Assembly (NCBI RefSeq): GCF_017696015.1
Contig: NZ_JAAORL010000001.1
Coordinates: 62,001 to 126,000 of the forward strand
Length of the DNA stretch: 64,000 nt
Direction: 5' to 3'
DNA from: Prochlorococcus marinus CUG1415
GTDB lineage: Bacteria; Cyanobacteriota; Cyanobacteriia; PCC-6307; Cyanobiaceae
Positions 1-6,573 of the stretch are shown here, in pieces. The notes under the pieces were generated by a model. The model was not told the origin of the DNA. It saw nothing but the letters and a program-made list of their open reading frames with translations, and did not search any database. Position 1 is the stretch's first letter, and the number at the start of each line of letters is the position of its first letter. A program made the translations under genes and the position numbers.

Positions 1-149
1 AATTTTGATGGAGTAAAAATTCTTGCTCTTATACTTGGATTAACAGGGAAAATACCTCTACCATATTCGCCTTCCTTTTGACATACATTATCTGCTATGC
101 CGCCAAATCTACGAAATTCAGATAGTAAAAAATTCCAATTATCTTTCAT
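1..149 (-). CDS. N-terminus of a possible SET-domain protein (partial)
   Basis: An open frame begins with ATG at 149 on the minus strand and runs off the window edge, giving about 49 residues. The start has LLSEFRRFGGIADNV followed by EYGRGIF near residue 30. A Gly-Gly stretch followed by a GRGxF block is what SET-domain lysine methyltransferases of the Rubisco-LSMT/SETD type show at their N-terminus. Only the beginning is visible, so the SET assignment is a family guess and the catalytic Tyr and NHS-type motifs cannot be checked. Confidence 0.5.
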   Translation of the reverse strand, partial: MKDNWNFLLSEFRRFGGIADNVCQKEGEYGRGIFPVNPSIRARIFTPSK

Positions 150-379
150 AAGAAATATAAACTTTCAAATAATCTAATTAGAAAATGAAAAAAATTATAT
201 AAATTTTGCAACTTTTTTAAAATTTTGTCTCGCTCATAAAAGTTGAATATTTAGATACTACTTTTGATGATCCTCCTATTAACTTGAAATTCATAGAGTA
301 TTATTACCCGAGTAAAAGTGCTTTGTGCTTGTTACGAATATCTTGTTGTATTCATTTGACTTAAAAATAATACAGGAGT

Positions 380-460
380 CAAAAGCATTTCATCGACTTT
401 GTGGACAGCGAGGTGCATGCGACTCGAAGAGGGTAAACAAATGCTCTCTTATTTTATTTT
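380..460 (+). ncRNA. candidate structured small RNA
   Basis: The 403-base gap between the SET-like gene and the thiamine-binding gene holds no convincing ORF. It does contain a perfect 7-base outer inverted repeat, AGCATTT at 384-390 with AAATGCT at 439-445. An inner CGAG (409-412)/CTCG (423-426) pair encloses a GCATGC palindrome. The insert is visibly more GC-rich than its surroundings and is followed by a T-rich run on the plus strand. A TTGTTG box and a TAATAC box about 19 bases apart lie just upstream (about 343-372), which would place a start near 380. I cannot match it to a named cyanobacterial RNA. It could equally be a regulatory element or act from the other strand. Confidence 0.35.
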
Positions 461-552
461 TAGTAAACTTTCCCTGATTTTCTGCGTTAAATTTTATTGA
501 TATTAAGCATTTTGGATATTAATGGTTAGATTTATCAAAATAGGAAAAATTT

Positions 553-846
553 ATGTTTGTAAGTATTGATTTATGCTTAGTCCCTATTGGAGTTGGAACT
601 TCTCTATCTCCCTATATAAAAGAGTGTCTTGAAGTTATCAAAAATGAAGGACTTAACTATCAATTAGGAGCGAATGGAACTGCAATAGAGGGAGATTGGG
701 ATAAAGTATTTGAATGTGTTAAAAAGTGCCATAAAAAAATTCATTCAAAAGGTGCTCCTAGAATTTATACAACCATGAAAGTAAATACTAGAACTGATAA
801 AGAACAAAAATTCTCAGATAAAGTAAAAAGTGTATTAGACAAATAA
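553..846 (+). CDS. MTH1187/YkoF-family thiamine-binding protein (DUF77)
   Basis: This 97-residue protein has the features of the small ferredoxin-fold MTH1187/YqgV family (Pfam Thiamine_BP, formerly DUF77). These are VPIGVGTSLSPYI near residues 10-22, GTAIEGDWDKVF at 42-53 and GAPRIYTTMKVNTRTDK near the C-terminus. Family members form tetramers and bind thiamine-like ligands, but the cellular role is poorly defined. The ATG follows an AGGAA box at an acceptable distance. Its stop overlaps the start of a 42-codon ORF (TAATG), suggesting translational coupling. The length is normal for the family. Confidence 0.85.
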   Translation: MFVSIDLCLVPIGVGTSLSPYIKECLEVIKNEGLNYQLGANGTAIEGDWDKVFECVKKCHKKIHSKGAPRIYTTMKVNTRTDKEQKFSDKVKSVLDK

Positions 847-974
847 TGGAAAAAGAACGAAATTATGATGATGATGGGTTAGATTCATCCGATGAGTATT
901 TCAGAAAGAAGAAAAAAGATAAGGATGAGGATATTTACTTTCCAACAGAAGAATCTGAACCACCTCATTATTAA
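846..974 (+). CDS. small acidic/lysine-rich hypothetical protein (42 aa)
   Basis: A 42-codon ORF starts inside the stop codon of the preceding thiamine-binding gene (TAATG), an arrangement typical of coupled translation. The product is extremely charged: a DDDGLDSSDEY acidic patch near the start, a KKKKDKDED stretch in the middle and a PTEESEPPHY end. It has no hydrophobic core and is probably disordered. I recognise no family. The overlap with a real gene and the sensible amino-acid composition argue that it is translated, but this is inference. Confidence 0.55.
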   Translation: MEKERNYDDDGLDSSDEYFRKKKKDKDEDIYFPTEESEPPHY

Positions 975-1199
975 AAGCATTAGAAACTAAGAAATTCTGT
1001 TTCAACAACCTTGAAGTATAAAAAACAAAATTTACCAACAAAAAATCATGGCAATATCACACATTTTGGTCTAATTTATTTTTTTCAGAAAGCATGTTCT
1101 GTTGCTTACCGTTTGCTTACAGTTGTATTCATTCAAAGAACTTAGTTATTGCAGTCAATTATATTGATTATCTTAATATAGAAATGAATAGCGAATATA

Positions 1200-1436
1200 C
1201 TACTTAAGTTTAATTAAATCTATTGGCAGATATTCATTTATATAAAGGAACAATATTGTTAAAGTTCCAATGACAGAACCTATAAAACCACCAAAGAAAT
1301 TAACCAATAATCCAGATTTTGTAATTATTGGTGCTTCGTTGTTTTCTTTCTCAAAATCAGGAGCATCTACTACTTTTAAGCGCTGATTGGTTGTTGGTTG
1401 TTGTTGGTGTCGGATGAGGGCTTCGAAATCAGGCAT
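1200..1436 (-). CDS. small single-span membrane protein overlapping ParA
   Basis: The frame can start at TTG 1460 or at ATG 1436; the ATG gives 78 residues and is preferred. The N-terminal third is polar and Gln-rich (HQQQPTTNQ), then acidic. One glycine-containing hydrophobic segment, GGFIGSVIGTLTILFLY, is a clear transmembrane span near the C-terminus. Its first 61 bases overlap the 3' end of the parA-like gene in a different frame, which is long for Prochlorococcus. The Gln-rich part lies wholly in the overlap and may simply reflect the other frame. No family is recognised. Co-transcription with the ATPase suggests a membrane partner, which is inference. Confidence 0.6.
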   Translation of the reverse strand: MPDFEALIRHQQQPTTNQRLKVVDAPDFEKENNEAPIITKSGLLVNFFGGFIGSVIGTLTILFLYINEYLPIDLIKLK

Positions 1437-2041
1437 GGAATTTGTGAGGCAATTGAACAATAAGCAGACCAGCCCGTCATTCGACGAGGATCTGATCTAC
1501 CTAAATCGTCTACAGCTTCAAATACAGCATTACCCGAGGCTTCTGCTTTATCGAACGCTGAAAGTAAGGGTATAAATTTATCAAAAACATATAAACCAAA
1601 ATTCTCTAGAGCTGCTTTCGCTTGTTGCGCTGCTTTTTGCTGTCTAAAATCAACTTTTACTATTACTACTGCATGGTTAACTCTTAAGTTGCTTAATAAA
1701 TTAGCCAGTTCAACAGTTAATTCTACGGATCTTGCTTTTGCAGTTGTAGGTAAGATAACTAAATCTGAACCATACGCTAAGTGTTTAAGTTCTTCTTGAT
1801 CACTGCTAGCTTGTCCATCAGTGATTACGATTTCTGATGATCTTGATGCTTTAGCAGCTGAACTGACTGGGAAAACTGGAAATGGAAGATTACCTCTTGA
1901 TGAGTATGCTAATGCTGATCTATTCTTGTCAGCATCGACTATGCAAACCTTTTTACCTTCCGAATGCCAAACACTAGCAAGGTGAATACTTGTGCAGGTT
2001 TTAGCTACACCCCCTTTTTGTCCGCAAACAGTAATAAACAA
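1376..2041 (-). CDS. ParA/MinD-family ATPase (orphan)
   Basis: This 221-residue P-loop ATPase of the ParA/MinD/Soj superfamily has a deviant Walker A, GQKGGVAKT, at residues 7-15. It carries the signature Lys9 and an Ala where Gly is usual. VCIVDADKNRSA follows with Asp36/Asp38, and SDLVILPTTAKARSVEL matches the switch II region. No ParB, centromere-like repeat or Min partner lies nearby, so this is an orphan ParA-like protein that may position some cargo. The C-terminal about 20 residues (PSSDTNNNQQPISA) are low-complexity and overlap the downstream small membrane ORF. Confidence 0.85.
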   Translation of the reverse strand: MFITVCGQKGGVAKTCTSIHLASVWHSEGKKVCIVDADKNRSALAYSSRGNLPFPVFPVSSAAKASRSSEIVITDGQASSDQEELKHLAYGSDLVILPTTAKARSVELTVELANLLSNLRVNHAVVIVKVDFRQQKAAQQAKAALENFGLYVFDKFIPLLSAFDKAEASGNAVFEAVDDLGRSDPRRMTGWSAYCSIASQIPCLISKPSSDTNNNQQPISA

Positions 2042-2193
2042 TTTTTTATTTTTATTTCTTTTACTTTGGAGAATAATTTCTTAATGTCAAGAGCAATTGA
2101 TTTTAATGCTTTAAAAATTATTTTTTTTGAAATATTTTAAAGAGTTCAATATTTTTAGATAACCTTATAAAGTGCTTTAATTTTAATAGGCTA

Positions 2194-3156
2194 GTGAAGA
2201 AAAAAATTGGACTAGGTACTTGGTCTTGGGGGAATAAGTTGTTTTGGAATTACAAATCTGTAAATGACGATGATTTACGTGAAACCTATAATGAAGCGTT
2301 GAAAAGAGGGTTTGATCTAATTGATACTGCGGATTCTTATGGTACTGGTAATCTTCAGGGTAGAAGTGAATTATTGATAGGCAAATTTTTACTAGATACT
2401 CCTTTTGCACAAAGAAAAAGAATTCAAATAGCTACTAAACTCGCACCTTATCCTTGGAGAATTGGTGATAAAGGTTTTAATAAACCATTTTTAAAAAGTT
2501 TAGAAAGGCTTAATAATAAATTAGACATAGTTCAATTGCATTGGTCAACTGCAACATACAATCCTATGCAGGAATTAGGACTGTTGAATAATCTTTGCGA
2601 TTTAAAAGATCAAGGGTTTGATTTTCAAATCGGCTTATCAAATATAGGTCCTAAAAGGTTGCAGAAATTACTTACTTACTTGTCAATGCGAGATCAGAGG
2701 CTAAAAAGCGTTCAGATTCAGTTTTCCTTACTTGCTCCAGATTTACAAAAACAATATCAAGTAAAAAAAATTTGCGAAGAAAATAATATTGATTTCTTTG
2801 CTTATAGTCCTTTATCTTTTGGAATTCTTTGTATTGATCCAGATAAAGACGACAATAAAGAAAGAAGTTTTATTCGAAATGTTTTATTTAAAAGGTATAA
2901 AAAACCTACATATGAACTCCGGAGATGTCTTAAAAGGATTGCGAAACAAAGATCAGTTTCTCAAGCTCAAGTAGCAATTAATTGGTGTTGTTACCAAGGC
3001 ACTATTCCACTTGTTGGAATGCGAAAAAAATCTCAAGTTCTAGATGTATCTAATGTCTTTAAGTGGAATTTAAATAAAGTTGAATTTAATTCACTTCAGG
3101 AGGCTTCAGAAAATTGTTTAAGAAAAATGCCTAAAAATCCTTTTTCAAGTGTTTGA
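2194..3156 (+). CDS. aldo/keto reductase family oxidoreductase
   Basis: This 320-residue protein is an NAD(P)H-dependent (beta/alpha)8-barrel aldo/keto reductase. The catalytic tetrad is visible: Asp44 in FDLIDTADSYG, Tyr49, Lys82 in IATKLAPYPW and His116 in VQLHWS. The C-terminal half has the expected FFAYSPLSFGIL and the cofactor-side TIPLVGMRKKSQV. Length is normal for the family. Translation appears to start at GTG 2194, since no in-frame ATG lies near the barrel start. The substrate cannot be inferred. The gene is monocistronic, with a convergent small ORF 9 bases downstream. Confidence 0.9.
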   Translation: MKKKIGLGTWSWGNKLFWNYKSVNDDDLRETYNEALKRGFDLIDTADSYGTGNLQGRSELLIGKFLLDTPFAQRKRIQIATKLAPYPWRIGDKGFNKPFLKSLERLNNKLDIVQLHWSTATYNPMQELGLLNNLCDLKDQGFDFQIGLSNIGPKRLQKLLTYLSMRDQRLKSVQIQFSLLAPDLQKQYQVKKICEENNIDFFAYSPLSFGILCIDPDKDDNKERSFIRNVLFKRYKKPTYELRRCLKRIAKQRSVSQAQVAINWCCYQGTIPLVGMRKKSQVLDVSNVFKWNLNKVEFNSLQEASENCLRKMPKNPFSSV

Positions 3157-3165
3157 GGACATTTT

Positions 3166-3300
3166 TTAGGTAGATATCTTCTTGGGTTTTTTTTGCCAAC
3201 TACTATTCCATAGTTCAGTCGGAAATTTTTCACCAGTGAATCTAATAACTTTAGGTTTAAGATTTATTAACATGTCATTTAAGTTTTTATTAGGGACCAT
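3166..3300 (-). CDS. conserved-looking 44-aa hypothetical protein
   Basis: A 44-codon ORF with ATG at 3300 ends 9 bases from the convergent aldo/keto reductase stop. The product is basic and contains MLINLKPKVIRFTGEKFPTE followed by LWNSSWQKKPKK. Its two tryptophans and ordered hydrophobic pattern look like a real microprotein. No family is recognised. The spacing to the neighbour and lack of any other use of this stretch support it, but without conservation data it is a prediction. Confidence 0.55.
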   Translation of the reverse strand: MVPNKNLNDMLINLKPKVIRFTGEKFPTELWNSSWQKKPKKIST

Positions 3301-3456
3301 TTTCAAGGATTGGAGTTTTTAATAAGATAAATTAATTTATAGCTAATTTTCTAAGTATTTAAACTTATAAAATTAAAAAAAATGTTTTAATACCAGCACT
3401 TGCAGCAATATTTACAAACAAATCAATTATCTATTACAACTTTTTAGTTATTTAAG

Positions 3457-3650
3457 AAAGTGGAGTCCTTCCAGACTCCTCGTATCATTTGGTTGATAAG
3501 GCTGATATGACCCCATCTCCTTAAGGATCAAGCAGCAACTGGTGCTGTTTGACGGGAGAAACTAACGATTTTGTTAGCGTTTGTGTTTTTGCTCTAACCG
3601 AGCCGGCTTCAGTCACCTTCCTTATGCCCCGTCGAAACCATTACAACCCC
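3457..3650 (-). ncRNA. ssrA: tmRNA, coding piece of a two-piece ssrA
   Basis: On the minus strand the mature 5' end, GGGGTTGTAATGGTTTCGAC, begins at 3650 and is the classic tmRNA start. The proteolysis tag frame runs from 3578 to 3528 and reads ANKIVSFSRQTAPVAA then TGA, a typical cyanobacterial tag with an Ala-Ala end. The piece closes with a hairpin (GGAGTC/GACTCC, 3461-3478) followed by a T-rich stretch, probably the terminator. The acceptor half lies upstream in the same transcript, so the gene is circularly permuted as known for marine picocyanobacteria. It rescues stalled ribosomes together with SmpB. Confidence 0.92.
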
Positions 3651-3656
3651 AAAAAG

Positions 3657-3718
3657 TGGAGTTGAGCGGAATCGAACCGCTGTCCGAAACATCGGTTGAG
3701 ATCACCTAGTCCAAGTGG
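3657..3718 (-). ncRNA. ssrA: tmRNA, acceptor piece of a two-piece ssrA
   Basis: The tRNA-like 3' half lies just upstream of the coding piece. The T arm CAGCGGTTCGATTCCGCTC is followed by AACTCCA ending at 3657. CAACTCC pairs with the GGGGTTG 5' end of the coding piece to rebuild the acceptor stem, with one G-U. The CCA is not encoded, because C then a T run follows. A TATAAA box (3722-3727, minus strand) suggests transcription begins near 3718, so the 5' end given is approximate. The two pieces are separated by only about 6 bases in the gene. Confidence 0.88.
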
Positions 3719-3780
3719 ACATTTATATTCTGACAGGCAAAATGAGTATTGAATAGTTTTTTTATTAAGTTTTATCGTAT

Positions 3781-4905
3781 ATGAATGTCGTTGCATCCGC
3801 TCCAGAGGGACTAGAGAAATATTTAGCTGAAGAAATTGCAAATTTAGGTGGTTTGAATATTAATACCTATAAAAGATTTATTAATTTTGAATGTGATTAT
3901 GCCACTTTTTACAGAGTTCATTTCTATTCTAGGTTAGCTTTTCGTTTCTATAGAACAATTGCAAGTTTTACTTGCTATGACAAGCAATCTTTATATGAGG
4001 GGGTTAGAGATTCATTTGAGTGGTTGGATTGGTTGCACTATGAAAAAACGTTTAATGTTCAAGTGACTGGGCGAACATCTTCTTTAAGTCATACACATTT
4101 TACTGCTCTTGAAGTGAAAAATTCTATAACGGATTTGCAACAGGCAGTTTGGGAAAAAAGATCAAATATTTCTTTAAATCATCCTGATTTTATAATTCAT
4201 CTTCATTTAAATAATAATAAAGCGACTATTAGTCTTCAAAGTAGTGTAGAAAGCTTACACAAACGAGGCTATAGACCTGCAGTTGGAAATGCTCCATTAA
4301 AAGAAAATTTAGCGTCTGGATTGATAAACATGACTCAATGGAATGGCAAAGTCCCTTTAATTGATATTATGTGCGGTTCAGGAACTTTTTTAATTGAGGC
4401 TGTTAACCAATTTCTTGAAGTCCCTATGAATATTGATAAAGTTTATCTTTTTGAGAATTGGTTGGACTTCAGGAAAGATATTTATCTTAGTGAAAAAAAT
4501 AAAGCAAAAAATAAAATTATAAATTATGCAAAATTACCAAAAATTATAGGCTGTGAAATTAATACAAAGGTTTTTGAGCAGGCTGAAGTTAACACATCAT
4601 TGGCAGGCCTCGAAAATTATATTGAACTTATAAACAATGATTTTTTAGAACTCCAATTAAAATTTACGCCTGGGATAATTATATGTAATCCTCCATATGG
4701 CAAAAAATTGGGCAATGAAAATGAATTAATTTTTTTATATGAACAAATTGGAATCTTCCTAAAGAATAACTTTTCAGGTTGGGAATTTTGGCTACTTAGT
4801 GGAAATCCAAAATTAACAAAATATTTGAAAATGAAATCCTCATTGAAAATACCTGTTAGTAATGGGGGAATTGACTGCAGATGGATAAAGTATTTAATAA
4901 GGTAA
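3781..4905 (+). CDS. THUMP-domain RNA N2-guanine/adenine methyltransferase, RlmL-like
   Basis: This 374-residue protein matches the N-terminal half of RlmL and the UPF0020 family. A THUMP RNA-binding region occupies roughly residues 50-155, followed by a Rossmann methyltransferase. Its SAM motif I is DIMCGSGTF at 195-203 and its catalytic ICNPPYGK has NPPY at 303-306. The NPPY tetrad transfers methyl to an exocyclic nitrogen, and the closest role is m2G2445 of 23S rRNA. The E. coli enzyme is fused to a second methyltransferase, but this one is single, as in other cyanobacteria. The stop is one base from the convergent neighbour. Confidence 0.85.
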   Translation: MNVVASAPEGLEKYLAEEIANLGGLNINTYKRFINFECDYATFYRVHFYSRLAFRFYRTIASFTCYDKQSLYEGVRDSFEWLDWLHYEKTFNVQVTGRTSSLSHTHFTALEVKNSITDLQQAVWEKRSNISLNHPDFIIHLHLNNNKATISLQSSVESLHKRGYRPAVGNAPLKENLASGLINMTQWNGKVPLIDIMCGSGTFLIEAVNQFLEVPMNIDKVYLFENWLDFRKDIYLSEKNKAKNKIINYAKLPKIIGCEINTKVFEQAEVNTSLAGLENYIELINNDFLELQLKFTPGIIICNPPYGKKLGNENELIFLYEQIGIFLKNNFSGWEFWLLSGNPKLTKYLKMKSSLKIPVSNGGIDCRWIKYLIR

Positions 4906-4906
4906 T

Positions 4907-5293
4907 TTATTTTTTTCCTAAAACGGCTTTTGTAGTCTTGCCTAAACCCTCCAAAGTTTGAGGAAGATAGGGTCCTTTGACTAATTTTCCTCCAAGTTTC
5001 AAACTTAAACCTGCAAACAATAAATCGATAAATATTATGAGTAATAAATTATATTCAGTATTCCAGTTATTATAGTTTTTTAGAGAAAGATAAAAAATAA
5101 TATGGATGCAAATTAGAACTACTAATAATAATGTGCTTCCAATTGCCAAAAATATTCCACCACTAATTAATCTTCTTTTTTCTCTATCTACTTCTTGAAG
5201 GGCTATTCTTACATGCAAATCCATCACTGAACTTGCTATGGCTGAAATTCTTGAAGCGGTATTTGCAAAGTTTTTATTTTTTGATTTTTCCAT
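4907..5293 (-). CDS. YqjE-like / phage-holin superfamily III membrane protein
   Basis: This 128-residue protein starts at ATG 5293; a GTG at 5308 would overlap the upstream gene. It has an amphipathic N-terminus and two close hydrophobic segments, GGIFLAIGSTLLLVVLICIH and LLLIIFIDLLFAGLSL, around a short polar loop. This is the layout of the YqjE/DUF1469 (Phage_holin_3_6) family. It lies directly downstream of a YqjD/ElaB-like gene, and the same YqjD-YqjE pairing is seen in many bacteria. It is likely an inner-membrane structural or stress protein rather than a true holin. Confidence 0.7.
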   Translation of the reverse strand: MEKSKNKNFANTASRISAIASSVMDLHVRIALQEVDREKRRLISGGIFLAIGSTLLLVVLICIHIIFYLSLKNYNNWNTEYNLLLIIFIDLLFAGLSLKLGGKLVKGPYLPQTLEGLGKTTKAVLGKK

Positions 5294-5294
5294 A

Positions 5295-5756
5295 TTATTT
5301 TCTACCACTGTTTAGAAGAGTGCCTATTAGTAACCCAATACCAGCGGCAATAGCAATAGATAAAATTGGTTTTTTTCTGATTGGACTTTCTATTTTTGGT
5401 CTAAGTATATTGTTAAGTTCATCTAATAACTCTTCTAATTGACTTTCGATAGGTTCAATTTTTTCTGAGATCTCCCACTTGTTTTCTCGGATTGAATCAA
5501 TGATTTCAACTAGTTGGCGCTGTATTCCAATTGTGGACGTTCCAGTATGGCTAGCTATTACTTCAACTAAATCATCAATACTTCCTTTTGTGGCGTCAAG
5601 GGTTTGCTGAGCAATGGTTGGCCATTTTTCTTTTATTAAAGGTATTAAACTGTCAATTTTTTCAAGTAGCCACTTCTCTGAGATAACTTCTTGTGCAGGA
5701 AGTTCAGAGTTATCTACTTTTTCTTCTACTTCTTTGGGAGGATCGTAGGTCTCCAT
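5295..5756 (-). CDS. YqjD/ElaB-like (DUF883-type) membrane-anchored helical protein
   Basis: This 153-residue protein has an acidic, coiled-coil-prone body with repeated Glu/Leu/Ile heptads (IEPIESQLEELLDELNNIL). The single C-terminal transmembrane segment SIAIAAGIGLLIGTLLNSG ends in RK. A glycine-rich tail anchor after a helical domain is the hallmark of ElaB/YqjD/DUF883 proteins, which in E. coli associate with ribosomes at the membrane. The next gene, one base downstream, is YqjE-like, which strengthens the call. Primary similarity to DUF883 is weak by eye. Confidence 0.6.
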   Translation of the reverse strand: METYDPPKEVEEKVDNSELPAQEVISEKWLLEKIDSLIPLIKEKWPTIAQQTLDATKGSIDDLVEVIASHTGTSTIGIQRQLVEIIDSIRENKWEISEKIEPIESQLEELLDELNNILRPKIESPIRKKPILSIAIAAGIGLLIGTLLNSGRK

Positions 5757-5944
5757 TATTTAAACTTAATTATTTTAAGATTAGACCCTATTTTCTGAAT
5801 TTGGAACCCTTAGCTAAAGATTTATGCAATTTATATAGCATAAAAACATATAAAATTTTATTTACATTTTATTTATCTACTCAGTTCTGTAAGAAGGTTT
5901 TGTTAAGCTATTACTGAATTTATTAAATTAGTTTAAATTTCATC

Positions 5945-6082
5945 ATGGATATCACTTTTGCATCATTAATTTTTGCATCTCGCACAATCCCTACAGATTT
6001 CGGATTAGTAGCAGCAGCTATCGCTGGAGCTGGAAGTTTGCTATTCATTGCTTTAAGATTTGTCCCTGATGCAAGTAACTAA
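5945..6082 (+). CDS. small single-span membrane protein, photosystem-type (possible Psb30/Ycf12)
   Basis: A 45-codon ORF starts at ATG 5945. After a short N-terminus (FASRTIPTDFG) there is one Ala/Gly-rich span, LVAAAIAGAGSLLFIALRF, ending VPDASN. Small single-span proteins of this size in Prochlorococcus are usually photosystem or cytochrome subunits, and the span followed by LRF recalls Psb30/Ycf12, but I am not certain of the match. It stands alone between the YqjD pair and the phosphoesterase-like gene. Confidence 0.6.
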   Translation: MDITFASLIFASRTIPTDFGLVAAAIAGAGSLLFIALRFVPDASN

Positions 6083-6134
6083 AAAAAGTAACTATCTTAA
6101 ATAAATTATATTTGATTGATTTATCAACTAGATA

Positions 6135-6497
6135 ATGAATAAATGGGTTTTGCTTGAACATAAAGTTTATTCTTGTAATTCTTTAGATATTCATTACGAT
6201 TTTCTTGTTGAGAATGAAATAGATTGTTTAACTTGGAAATTTTTAAAACTACCTTTATTCAATCAAGCTTCTGTAGCAATTATTAAACAGAACAATCATA
6301 GACTGGTATGGCTATCAAGGGTTGAACATGAACTTTCTGGAAATAGAGGTTTCGTAAAAAGAATTGATCATGGCATATTTAAAAACGTTTCTGATAAATT
6401 AGACTCTAGTTGTTTTCGATTTATTTTGGACGGAGAACTTCTGTATGGTTTGTTTGAAATTTCGGGCAATTCTTGTAGATTGAGTAAATATAATTAA
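6135..6497 (+). CDS. divergent LigD 3'-phosphoesterase-like protein
   Basis: The 120 residues follow the order of the DNA ligase D 3'-phosphoesterase (PE) domain. HYDFLVE (20-26) matches the HYDFRLE metal site, LTW (32-34) the SWAVPKG strand and VEHELSGNRG (63-72) the EHPxxYxxFEG region with its His. VKRIDHG (74-80) matches the VxIWDxG strand and LDGELLYGLFEI (98-109) the LxGxRLxGxWxL strand. The PE catalytic Arg after HYDF is replaced by Leu, so activity is uncertain. Stand-alone PE proteins exist in archaea and bacteria, where they trim 3'-phosphate ends. The resemblance is by eye, and a neutral reading is a conserved hypothetical protein. Confidence 0.6.
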   Translation: MNKWVLLEHKVYSCNSLDIHYDFLVENEIDCLTWKFLKLPLFNQASVAIIKQNNHRLVWLSRVEHELSGNRGFVKRIDHGIFKNVSDKLDSSCFRFILDGELLYGLFEISGNSCRLSKYN

Positions 6498-6573
6498 TAT
6501 CTATTTATAAATAATCGTAATATTGCTCTTGAGAATTTTTGCAAATTAGTTATTCTTATTTAGCTATTGAGAC

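Noticed and set aside
1081-1200. Repeated TTGCTTAC-like words near 1100
   Set aside because: Only two short copies without spacing regularity; no CRISPR or iteron array.
1376-1460. Possible frameshift joining ParA to the membrane ORF
   Set aside because: Both frames end and start sensibly (ParA core complete, membrane protein with its own ATG), so a long overlap is more likely than an error, although it cannot be excluded from one sequence.
3641-3841. 66-codon minus-strand ORF over tmRNA
   Set aside because: It spans the ssrA acceptor and coding pieces and the start of the methyltransferase gene, and has no family features.
4907-5756. Phage remnant (holin-like protein)
   Set aside because: The holin-superfamily protein pairs with a YqjD/ElaB-like gene as in ordinary bacterial chromosomes, and no other phage genes are nearby.
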